The notes under the pieces were generated by a model that saw only the letters and a list, made by a program, of their open reading frames with translations, was not told the DNA's origin and made no database searches. From Euperipatoides rowelli (lineage: Eukaryota; Onychophora; Udeonychophora; Euonychophora; Peripatopsidae): a stretch of 12,183 nt of DNA. The stretch lies in NCBI GenBank assembly GCA_003024985.2, contig PXIH01S0005142.1; one strand, written 5' to 3'. The translations under genes were made by a program, and so were the position numbers. This document shows, one piece after another, positions 1-7,139 of the stretch; positions within the stretch are counted from its first letter, which is position 1; each line of letters opens with the position of its first letter.

Positions 1-196
1 TAAAGCTAAAATAATATTTTGTCATATTAGTTAACTTTTTACTTTAATTTGATTATAACAGACTAGCCATAGTTTATTTATATTTTACTGACTTCCAACA
101 TTTTCTAGAATGCTTAACAGTTATTTTTTATATATATATATATATCAGTGATAAAAACATTTTAAAGCTAAAATAATATTTTGTCATATTAGTTAA
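1..196. repeat. 34-bp exact direct repeat, copies at 1-34 and 163-196
   Basis: The string beginning TAAAGCTAAAATAATATTTT occurs identically at 1-34 and 163-196, a 162-bp offset. Sequence just after the two copies is only loosely similar, and a TA run lies between them. The first copy starts at base 1, so the repeat may extend out of the window. It could be a partial tandem duplication inside the intron or two termini of a small element. No coding potential is seen. Confidence 0.85.
129..145. repeat. (TA)n microsatellite
   Basis: Seventeen bases of alternating T and A inside the intron, lying between the two copies of the 34-bp direct repeat. Confidence 0.9.
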
Positions 197-271
197 TTTT
201 TGTATTGTAAATATAACTTCTAATATGCAGTACAATCTTTATATTATAAATATTAAACACTAGTTGTATTA

Positions 272-298
272 TACTAATTTTTACTCTCTGTTTTACAG
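272..298 (+). promoter_or_regulatory. 3' splice site (branch point, pyrimidine tract, CAG)
   Basis: TACTAAT at 272-278 resembles a branch point and sits about 20 bases before the AG. It is followed by a T/C-rich run and CAG at 296-298. The ligand frame stays open from base 299 onward, and the first two exon bases (AA) complete a codon begun in the previous exon. This sets the exon phase. Splicing is inferred from motif and frame. Confidence 0.8.
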
Positions 299-1095
299 AA
301 GAGAAGAATCCCTGTAGAAGCAAGAATAGTGGACCAGCCAATTTGGTTTTCAATCTTTCTGAATCCATTTTTTCTGACAAAATTATTAATGCAACTTTAA
401 TTCTAAACAATAATCCAATGCCAAGAGGAAAAAATAAAACTCGCATACAATTTACTATTTGTGGAATTCGAGGTGGTGGGACTGGACAAAGTTTTCAGAA
501 ACAAGCAATGATACCGCTCTACTATGAGAGCCCTATTAGTGCAGCGGCTAGCTTGAATATTAAAAAAGTTTTCAAATCGCTTATACGTAAAAGCAAGAAA
601 ATCAATTTGAAAACTGGAATTGCTGTTATAAGTAGTACCCTTTTTCAAAGAACTACAAAATCCTTGTCAAGCTTCTTTCTACAACTAAAGTTAAAAAACA
701 AAAATAAGGAACGTATAAAACGAGAAATGATGTCTGACAGTTGTGTCAATCAATCAACAATAAATGACCAAGGGAATGAAATTAAACAAACATCATGTTG
801 CCGAAAACCTATCCCAGTTAATTTTGAAGATTTTGAATTAAATTACAGGATAATGCGTCCAATCAGTTTTACAGCTTATTATTGTACTGGAACTTGCCAA
901 GAGTTTCAACCCCAGAATGAATTATACTCCTCCATCATGAATTTCCAAGGACAAATGAAAGTGCCGGGACTTCGGCCTTACTGCGCTCCTATCCGATCTT
1001 CGCCGATGAAAATAACACTTTCTAATGGAGACATTAATTCTTTATCAATTACTTCTATTCCTGACCTAATTGTTGAGGAGTGTGGATGTATTTAA
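299..1095 (+). CDS. TGF-beta superfamily ligand, terminal coding exon (partial gene)
   Basis: This exon encodes the C-terminal part of a secreted, dimeric growth factor precursor of the TGF-beta superfamily. After two bases of a split codon it reads about 141 prodomain codons, a RIKR furin-type site (712-723), 123 mature codons and TAA at 1093. Near the exon start, residues VFNLSESIFSDKIINATLIL match the TGF-beta propeptide pattern (FxLS...V..A.L.LY). The mature part has the signatures CC (796-801), YYCTGTC and C-terminal EECGCI. With an extra N-terminal Cys (742) it follows the nine-cysteine layout of TGF-beta, activin, myostatin, GDF15 and Drosophila maverick, but the first Cys of the usual CC pair before the fingertip is Tyr (979). 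Sequons are NLS, NAT and NKT in the prodomain and NQS in the mature part. Subfamily is uncertain: the usual W residues after CC are absent, so it is divergent, and a maverick/GDF15-like or activin-like assignment is only a guess. Earlier exons lie outside the window. Confidence 0.93.
712..723 (+). other. Furin-type cleavage site RIKR
   Basis: Codons CGT ATA AAA CGA encode R-I-K-R, which fits the proprotein convertase consensus R-X-K/R-R. It lies in a basic stretch 18 residues before the CC of the knot, where TGF-beta precursors are normally cleaved. Cleavage here would release a mature chain starting with Glu at 724. A second basic cluster upstream (around 584-602) is a weaker alternative. 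Confidence 0.85.
724..1092 (+). other. Mature cystine-knot ligand domain, 123 residues, 8 cysteines
   Basis: Counting from Glu1 after the RIKR site, cysteines fall at 7, 25, 26, 54, 58, 87, 120 and 122. By family precedent, 54/58/87/120/122 plus one of 25/26 form the knot, and 7 pairs with the other N-terminal Cys as in TGF-beta and activins. Position 86, where the family has the Cys that links the two chains, is Tyr in RPYCAP. The sequon NQS at 9-11 sits beside Cys7. The length is slightly more than the usual 110-115 residues because the loop between Cys7 and Cys25 is long (17 residues, against 7 in TGF-beta). Confidence 0.9.
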
Positions 1096-1470
1096 CCTCA
1101 TTATTTTAAACTTCATCCAATTCCATTCACATTTTTTTTTCATCAAAGTTTCATTTAAAAAGAGATCGTCTGTTAAAGATGAGCCAACAAAAATTTACTA
1201 TTTTTGCATGGAAATATTTATTAGAATGTTTTTCAAGAATTTAGGTGTGTCTAAATTATAGCCATTAAGCAAAAAAAAAAATAATAATAATCTAATAACT
1301 ATCAAAAATATATAATATTGATATTTAACTATAGTAATATTTAGGAAAAAATGAAAAAAAAAAAAAAACAGCGTAAATATCACAAATTTTTTCTTGGTTT
1401 ATTGAGGTTATATTTCTCATTGGACATAAAAAAAAGTATTTTTAATAAAGTGAACTGGGATAAGTGTACC
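1096..1470 (+). other. Probable 3' UTR of the ligand gene
   Basis: AT-rich sequence follows the stop codon and contains homopolymer runs (A-rich at 1270-1290 and 1350-1370). The first canonical AATAAA on the + strand after the stop is at 1444, so a 3' UTR of about 370 bases is likely. Later AATAAA copies (for example 1662) could be used instead. The end is inferred. Confidence 0.55.
1444..1449 (+). terminator. Polyadenylation signal AATAAA
   Basis: First AATAAA downstream of the ligand stop codon. A weak GT-containing stretch follows (AAGTGTACC near 1462). Such hexamers are frequent by chance in DNA this AT-rich, so the position rather than the motif is the argument. Confidence 0.5.
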
Positions 1471-1894
1471 ATAACCTAAAATCCATAAACTTAAAATTTG
1501 TCCTAAACCAAACATTTTTACAAAAATGCAAAAATTTTCTTAAAATTCTGGAAAATAGTTATCCACATACCTTTATTTGGTCAAAGGGTTTACATTTTCC
1601 CCCCATAAGACAACCAAGTGAAACTGTTTATATGTCAAATTATTATATTAATGTAGGTGCAAATAAAAAAAAATATTTTGAGCCATTTTTGGCATACAAA
1701 CAATTTAAGGCATGTTTACAGAACTCAAAATTGATCAAAGATTTTTGCAATATTACTTTTTTTTTTTCATTATTTGAATATTTAATTAAACTTAAATTGA
1801 TTTATAAAAAGTGATTTTGCAATAATTTAAAAAAAAAACAATCCTATTAAGTATATTTGAACTAATTTATTTATTTATTAAAAAATGGTTATAT

Positions 1895-2310
1895 TATCAA
1901 AAAAGGAGTGTTTTATGTACCAAGTTTAAAGGCATACATGAAATTATGCCCTTCTCCAACACTTCACTACGATCATTAGAAACTAGCCATTGAAACACCA
2001 AGAAATTATGTCAGTTTTTATCATGAATTTGACCATTTTTTTTCATAATATTTTTTTTTTTAGGATTGGTTGATAGCCTGTCCAGCATAATACTTGAGAG
2101 TTTTTGTTTTTTTGTCAATGACAAACTTAATTAAAACCTAATTTCATATTTTCACTGTCATTGAATCTATATTTATCATTTCTATGAAATGCTTCTCTGA
2201 TTCAAACTCATCATTTATATCATTCTTTTCATTTAAATTCATTACAATCATCATGTGTTTTTGAATAATTTTGTCAATGAATAGGAAAACAGCTGTTTTT
2301 TAAATCGATT
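1895..2310 (-). pseudogene. Decayed C-terminal segment with KYYAGQ-type motif
   Basis: On the minus strand, 2128-2078 reads KFVIDKKTKTLKYYAGQ. About 75 bases further on, in another frame, a second open stretch (about 2004-1905) includes FLVFQ and SEVLEKGIISCMPL. An acidic stretch rich in N, D and E (about 2255-2150) lies before the first. This order (acidic linker, K-x-Y-x-G-Q, a V-K-F step, F-V-F-P-like, then D-I-V-x-x-L-P-like) resembles, from memory, the C-terminus of uncharacterised proteins that occur in many copies in invertebrate genomes and are often attached to transposon-derived ORFs. Stops and at least two frameshifts break it, so it is not a working gene. Frame jumps in AT-rich DNA make over-reading possible. 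Confidence 0.4.
2286..2299. repeat. 14-bp perfect palindrome AAAACAGCTGTTTT
   Basis: The sequence equals its own reverse complement and contains the E-box core CAGCTG. A (GGAT) run at about 2316-2329 follows. No function can be assigned. Confidence 0.8.
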
Positions 2311-2650
2311 TTGGCGGATGGATGGATGGTTCAATTTGTTCCCATACTTCAGATATTAAAACTAAAATGTTTGTTTGGGTAAATTCTTATAAAGATTTTG
2401 GTGTTACCATTTTTTTTTTACCTTTTCTGTATTAAAAATCTAAACATGCAGAAAGTACAGGGGGTTGTAGATCATGGCTTGAATCTAGTGACAACTTTAA
2501 AAAATTTAATTCTCTTCTTCATTAGACGTGTCAATGAGTTTGACATCAACATAGGACCTGTGTAAAGAAGTAACACTGACCTCCTATCTCCAACAGTTTT
2601 GAAAAAAAAAACTTCTCTTAAAATAATTATTGGATGTTTTGAGTTCCATC

Positions 2651-2679
2651 CAAATAATTCATTACCTATGAATTATTTG
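2651..2679. repeat. Perfect 12-bp inverted repeat, 5-nt loop
   Basis: CAAATAATTCAT at 2651-2662 and ATGAATTATTTG at 2668-2679 are exact reverse complements around TACCT. This is the most perfect long-stem hairpin seen in the window. It is AT-rich, so thermodynamic stability is modest. It lies among the degraded minus-strand coding remains and may be part of an element. Confidence 0.85.
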
Positions 2680-2961
2680 TCTTCATAGGCCAACCATGAG
2701 CTCCAGACATTTTTATCAAATTACAGCACTGGAACATTTTTTTTTTACTATTCACATTACAAATCATTCTGTTTTCACTGTCAGATCCACTTTGTGCTTG
2801 TGAAAGTATGCTTATTTCACTCAGTACTATTGCATGCTTATTATTGTCTTACAAGATATGAGACAAACGTTTGCTCACCAAGGTTCTAAATTTGGTGAGG
2901 CTGAAACTTTTCAGAAACATTTTTAGTAAACTGAAATAACCTGCAATAAAAAACAGATTAA

Positions 2962-3138
2962 TTACTTTCTGCAGTTGCAATGTCGTCTTTGCTGTTTTTG
3001 TTCTCTGTCAGGCATTTGTGGATATTTATTCTTCCAGTCCTTATATCCTCCCTCCATAGAATTTTTATTATTTGAAAACAATTTATAAACATAGCACTGT
3101 GCACAATCAGTTGAATTATAAAGCTTCCTTGAACTCAT
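2962..3138 (-). pseudogene. Cys-rich 58-codon ORF, possible transposase-type zinc-finger remnant
   Basis: The minus strand carries ATG at 3138 and 58 codons to TAA at 2962. The N-terminal half reads DCAQCYVYKLFSNNKNS followed by GGYKDWKN, and the end has HCNCRK. A C-x2-C-x(n)-LF...G..DWK pattern resembles the TTF/ZMYM-type finger at the N-terminus of some hAT-derived proteins, as recalled, but the downstream H-x-x-S-x-x-H part of such fingers is not visible. The upstream minus-strand frame also stays open for about 40 codons (3265-3145). It could be the N-terminal part of the same decayed element as the KYYAGQ segment, or a chance ORF. No function is asserted. Confidence 0.3.
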
Positions 3139-3139
3139 T

Positions 3140-5540
3140 TACAATTTGCCTTCATGTGTAATAATGCCTGTCTTGACACCATATCACTATTGTAAATAGG
3201 TTTTGATGTAAAACCAGTCTTTTCCTGTTTAAGGTTTGAAGAAAAATTCCCATTTTTTTCTTTCATATTTTCATTTGATTGATTGTTATATCAGTAAGTT
3301 CAGAATCAGAATATGCATTTTTTTGTCATTAATGCTTTATATTTCTGTTACATCATCACATTGTTTTTGTACTTTTTGTTAAAGTATGCGAAATATTTTC
3401 TATTTTTTTTTTATTATCCTCATTTAGTTTTTGATCTTCCTTAAGTAAATTTAATATTTTACAGAGGACTTACTCTTTGAATAATAACATAAAAATGAGT
3501 ATTGTCACAATGCAAAGTATAAACAAGAGAAAGAATCACATAAATTTATTGCATGATTATCATGTGATTTTACATTGTATTAATCTTGATTATAAATATT
3601 ATTGAGGCAGGAAATATAGTAATCATTTACAAAAGAGCATCATTTTGTTTCTTATAACACTCTAGTGGATAAATAATACTGAATGCTACAGAAGTGTTAC
3701 ATCTGTCAGGTAGCAGTATATTAAACAATAAAGGCTCATTTAAATTTCTACACAATGCTTATCCGTTACGTAAAGAGATAGCTTTGCATTATATCATGCG
3801 CACTGGGGCAGTCAGGAATATGCTATTAAAAGACGAATAGCCACCCGTCGTCATCCATAAAAGTTGAAAAAAATCCAAGTTTTATGTAGAGCCATCCATT
3901 TGCTCTAGGTCTTGTTAGCCATTGAACGAATAATATCTTTGGTTTTCTAAGTAGATTAGGCACACTGTTGTTTTTGTCCCAATTGATTTTAGTTTGAAAA
4001 CATTATCTTTCAATAATTGTTTTGTATTTTCCAATTAATTCAATTAATTTTAAAGTTATTATAAGCGGATTATTTAAAAAAAAAAGAAAAGTGTATTTGA
4101 AAATGGATTTTTTTTTTTAAAAAAAAAAATACTTTATTCAATAAAAGGGGGAAAAAAGGAATACACACTTTAACAACAATCTTATAATATACTTAGTAAC
4201 ATTATTTGAAATCCACATAATAAAAATGTAATCAAATTAAAATAAACTATTTTAAGCTTTACATTTAGAATAAAGTTTTTAAAATAAAGTAAAGCTAAAA
4301 TATTTTGAACAATACTAAACTTTATTTGAGTTCATTTTGATACGGTAAAACTAAAAACCATGATTATGGATTCAACCCTACAGAAAAGTATGCATTTATG
4401 CAAACCTCTCCGTTTACCAGACGGATAAAACAGATCGGAAACATGTTCTGTAAAAGTATAAATGAGCCATAAATCATCAAATTTCAGATTCTTCATAATA
4501 TACAAATAACAAACTTAACAATTTATTATTGACTCTTGTTTTAAGATAATAATGTAGACTTTTTTCCTTTCAAAAACCTTAAAAAAAATCAAGCTTAAAA
4601 AAAAACACTAGAACAGTATTTCTGCATACACTTTTCATTCTCCATGCAGAAGTTTGAACTCCATGGCCATCAGGATTATCTTGATTGCATATAATTCATA
4701 TCATTGTGACATGCTATTGCATTAGATAAGTCATCCTAGACAATTCCATCTTAAGAAGTTTTGTAACAGTCTCCACATTGCTTTATACTAGAAATATAAT
4801 AATAAATGCTTATCGGGCCTTCAAATTTTAGGTCCCTAACATGCCTAGGTGAAATACTGGCACTGGCAACCATGGTCTACTCTTTCTGCAAGCATAGTCT
4901 ACACTTATTCCAGTTCACTGATATGTAAAGTATATTAAAGTATTCAATATGGTACTTTAAGAGATTTTTTGAAGGTTGTTTTAATGTATTCTGTGTTTGT
5001 TTGTTTTTTAACCACAAGAGCAGTGAAAACAGTATTACCAAACATTTTACTTATTATTTTATTCTTGATAAATGTCAAAATTTAACTTAAAATACACAGA
5101 AAAAAAAACTGTAGGCCTACTTATTCTCAAAAAACTAATAGAAAGAGAGAAAAAAAATGCATTCAATATTTTCTTATTAATAATTATAGGGGCAAAATTA
5201 CTGTTAATTTATAAATAAAAGTGGGTAAAAGCTACCACAAACATTAAACTTTTTTTAAAAACATATACCGTATATATAATTCAGTATTCTCATTTTTTCT
5301 ATTGATCAGATGAAAGATTTTGTAAAAAATCTATCTTAATAAGAGTAACATTTTGGTGGGATTCAAACCATAAAATCAATACTTTATATTGTTCAAATAG
5401 TGACCATATTTGTAATTCAATAAACTAACGTGCAGACAAAATACTGATTATTTTTATTTTTTTGAATCCTTAATACTCAGGTGATATATTATAGACTCTA
5501 TGCAAGTTAGATATATATCAGATTTAGGTTTATTAACAAT
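3140..5540. other. AT-rich noncoding stretch, no gene seen
   Basis: Neither strand holds a convincing coding region. The longest ATG-started frame noticed (4806-4928, +, 40 codons) has no recognisable motif. The stretch contains a T11A11 palindrome at 4108-4129 with partly complementary flanks, short hairpins (3534-3569, 4621-4650), a GTAGGCCTAC palindrome near 5112, and one island of higher GC at about 3755-3905. It is probably intergenic DNA with unrecognised old repeats. Confidence 0.6.
4088..4171. repeat. T11A11 palindrome inside a larger imperfect inverted repeat
   Basis: Eleven T (4108-4118) are followed directly by eleven A (4119-4129), a perfect 22-bp palindrome. About 10 to 30 bases outside it, AAAAGTGTATTT (4088-4099) and AATACACACTTT (4160-4171) are complementary apart from one TG step. 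The arrangement could be a small foldback element or two homopolymer tails meeting. The inner sequence between arms and palindrome is not complementary. Confidence 0.5.
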
Positions 5541-5544
5541 GTAT

Positions 5545-5708
5545 ATACATAAAAATTTATTATATCAGCTTGGCCCAGAAGGATATGGCTGATATTTACA
5601 TGAATATTGATTAAATTTACAATTATATACAAATGTTTAAATACCTAAAGTAGGCTATATAACTAACGTCTAAATCATTATATACAAAAACTAAGAGTAA
5701 AATCAAAT
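5545..5708 (-). other. LINE 3' UTR with hairpin and AATAAA
   Basis: Downstream (on the minus strand) of the LINE stop codon the sequence runs through an 8-bp perfect inverted repeat, ATATCAGC/GCTGATAT (5562-5569 and 5588-5595, 18-nt loop containing CTGGGCC on the minus strand). AATAAA follows immediately after the hairpin. A stem-loop close to the 3' end is typical of the region that non-LTR reverse transcriptases recognise. The exact 3' end is not visible; no long poly-A or obvious target duplication was found. Confidence 0.55.
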
Positions 5709-6006
5709 TTAACTAGACAATAATTTGGGAAAAAAAGGAATAGGAGAAGCAACGTAACATTTTGTTCTAATGAAGGGTAAATAAAAACTTTCTGATTTTT
5801 TGGTGAAAACACCACTTAAATCAACTGTTTTAATTTGAGCCAATGTTACAAACTCATTAAAGAAATTCCTTGCAAACCTTAAGGTTAATTCTACCCTATG
5901 TGATAACTTTTGTAAATTAAATTATTCCAAAGCATCATGATAACTATTATACTCTGCACCCAAAATAATTTTAAAAATAAGTTTTTGCAATTTTTCAATT
6001 GAGATG

Positions 6007-6026
6007 TTATCTCAAGATTGAGATAA
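6007..6026. repeat. 8-bp perfect inverted repeat within the LINE remnant
   Basis: TTATCTCA (6007-6014) and TGAGATAA (6019-6026) are exact complements around AGAT. The segment lies in reverse transcriptase coding sequence and overlaps an in-frame stop codon, so the symmetry is probably accidental. Confidence 0.6.
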
Positions 6027-6050
6027 TGTTAAAGAAGAATTCCATGCCTG

Positions 6051-6362
6051 TATGTATTTAATCAAGTACTATCCTGAACTTTCTAATCAGGTACTATACA
6101 GAACTTTCTCAAATTATCTAGATTGACTTTGTCATTTAAATTTTTATTTTGTACATAAACTTTTTATTTTTTATTTACATTTTATAATCAATTTATAAGT
6201 TGGAATACTTTGTAAATGTTTTTCCATATCCTTCACAGGGCCAGAGAACATATTGTAAATCTTAATTCTTTTATGTTATTATAGAATTCAATTTGTATAC
6301 TCTGTATTAGTGTACTGAATCCTATGTTGTGTAATAAAACCTGAATAATAATAATAATAATA
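6051..6362 (+). mobile_element. Nested LINE-like 3' tail inserted into the minus-strand LINE
   Basis: This 312-bp block separates two adjacent reverse transcriptase codons of the minus-strand LINE, so it arrived later. On the + strand it ends with TAATAAAACCTGAATAATAA and a run of AAT units, a microsatellite-type 3' end often seen in invertebrate non-LTR elements. Inside it, ACAGGGCCAGAGAACATATT recalls the CTGGGCC stretch of the host LINE's own 3' UTR, so the two elements may be related families. It has no coding sequence and is a heavily 5'-truncated copy. No target-site duplication is evident; the junctions (CCTG on the left, ATTACATCC on the right) fit a blunt insertion or one with a minor target change. 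Confidence 0.65.
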
Positions 6363-6364
6363 AT
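6343..6364 (+). repeat. (AAT)n microsatellite, about 7 units
   Basis: GAATAATAAT... runs to the junction with the minus-strand LINE codon AAT at 6365-6363. It forms the 3' end of the nested insertion and is most simply its simple-repeat tail. Confidence 0.85.
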
Positions 6365-6954
6365 TACATCCATATTCCAAACAAGGCCTGATATAAGTAA
6401 TATAAATAATTTTTATAGTATGAATGTCACCTCCTAATCTCTTTAGACGATATAGTACAAATATTATTTTCAATACTTTCTTACTTAATTCATTTACATG
6501 TAAGTCCCATCTTAAATTATCTTGAATTTAAATTCTTAAGATGCCTAATAATTATTAGAAACATTTTATATTATGAATATGCTATTATAAAAGCTATTTA
6601 CTCAAGTTGTCAAAAACATTGTGTGGCTGAGAAAGACAATAATCAAATTAATTTTGTTGAGAGAAAAAAGGGGAGGGGGGAGAATACTTTAGAACAATAT
6701 TAAACACATCTAAATTAAATAATGCATCTATTTTTTGTTTACTTTTATCATTTTTTGCCAATGAAAGTATTAAAAACTAATAAATCTTTATTTTTAAATT
6801 TGGTTAGCGCTAGGGAAGGGTGGCGAGGAGCAACATATTGATCTATCATAAAGATTAGTTATATTTACCAGTATCCTAAAAAATGGAAAGTTTAGAAAAA
6901 GGGAATTCTTTAAAATTTTTTAGGATATCTCTGCCTGGAATTAACATTTTTAAA

Positions 6955-7135
6955 TTTCATCTAAAAATGGAATCTTAACTTTGCTGATTTAAGCAGATGA
7001 CTTACTTCTGATATCTTTCAGCAAAGCCAAAGGTCGGATTTTAATTGAAATGTGTTTGTATGTTAGATGAAATCATCAAAACTGGCTAAGCCTGATTTTA
7101 AAATTAAAAAACAAATTACTTTTAGTATTAAAAAA
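6955..7135 (+). pseudogene. LINE reverse transcriptase fragment around the YADD catalytic box
   Basis: The + frame reads GILTLLI, a stop (TAA 6990-6992), then ADDLLLIS and, after about 22 residues, NHQNWLSLILKLKNK. This is the reverse transcriptase palm core: the Y of YADD appears changed from TAT/TAC to TAA, the two catalytic Asp are kept (6996-7001), and the W..L.LN..KTK pattern follows at the expected distance. A second stop lies at 7068-7070. It is on the opposite strand to the 5545-6560 LINE and so is a separate insertion or a rearranged piece. YPKKWKV near 6873-6893 (+) could be the earlier PxxWK motif, which would require an internal deletion of about 400 bases. Confidence 0.6.
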
Positions 7136-7139
7136 ATAA

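Larger units (their letters stand above)
1..298 (+). other. 3' part of the intron before the ligand's last exon
   Basis: No reading frame of note occurs here. The segment ends in a convincing 3' splice site: branch-like TACTAAT at 272-278, a T/C-rich tract and CAG at 296-298. It is very AT-rich and contains a 34-bp direct repeat (1-34 and 163-196) and a TA run (about 129-145). The upstream exons of the ligand, with the signal peptide and most of the prodomain N-terminus, must lie to the left of the window. Confidence 0.8.
5709..6560 (-). pseudogene. Non-LTR retrotransposon (LINE, CR1/Jockey-like) reverse transcriptase C-terminus, interrupted
   Basis: The minus strand encodes the end of a LINE reverse transcriptase. 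From about 6555 the frame reads LG-I...IQDNLRWDLHVNELSKK, then LYRLKRLGGD and TYIRPCLEYGCN (ending at 6363). It resumes at 6050 with QAWNSSLT, then IEKLQKLIFKIILGAEYNSY, a RVELTLRFARNFF helix and SPIPFFPKLL, stopping with TAA at 5711-5709. These match the family's signatures (LGV.I...L.W..H, L..LKR.G, Y...IRP.LEY, W...L, IE..Q...L.IILG..Y, L..R...L..FA, IPF...L.). In-frame stops occur at 6014-6012 and 5924-5922, plus one near the start, so it is dead. Bases 6051-6362 are foreign; removing exactly those 312 bases leaves one continuous frame. The copy is 5'-truncated or decayed above 6560, as is usual for LINEs. Clade is tentative. Confidence 0.85.

Noticed and set aside
403-648. 81-codon open frame (-) opposite the ligand exon
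   Set aside because: It is the antisense shadow of the prodomain coding sequence and has no motif of its own.
1464-1814. 116-codon open frame (+) downstream of the ligand
   Set aside because: It starts with GTG, its first ATG is about halfway in, the composition is K/F/N/Y-rich as expected from AT-rich DNA, and no family motif is visible. It probably begins at the ligand's 3' end by chance.
4879-4912. WNKCRLCLQKE on the minus strand, reminiscent of a ZAD zinc-finger start
   Set aside because: The match is only the CRLCL pentapeptide; a stop follows at once and the second Cys pair is not found.
4806-4928. 40-codon ATG-started frame (+)
   Set aside because: Too short, with no initiation context, homologous motif or transcript signal that could support it.
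6288-6473. 61-codon minus-strand ORF as a gene
   Set aside because: Its first half is LINE reverse transcriptase, and its second half runs into the AAT microsatellite (poly-Tyr) of the nested insertion, so it is a chimeric accident.
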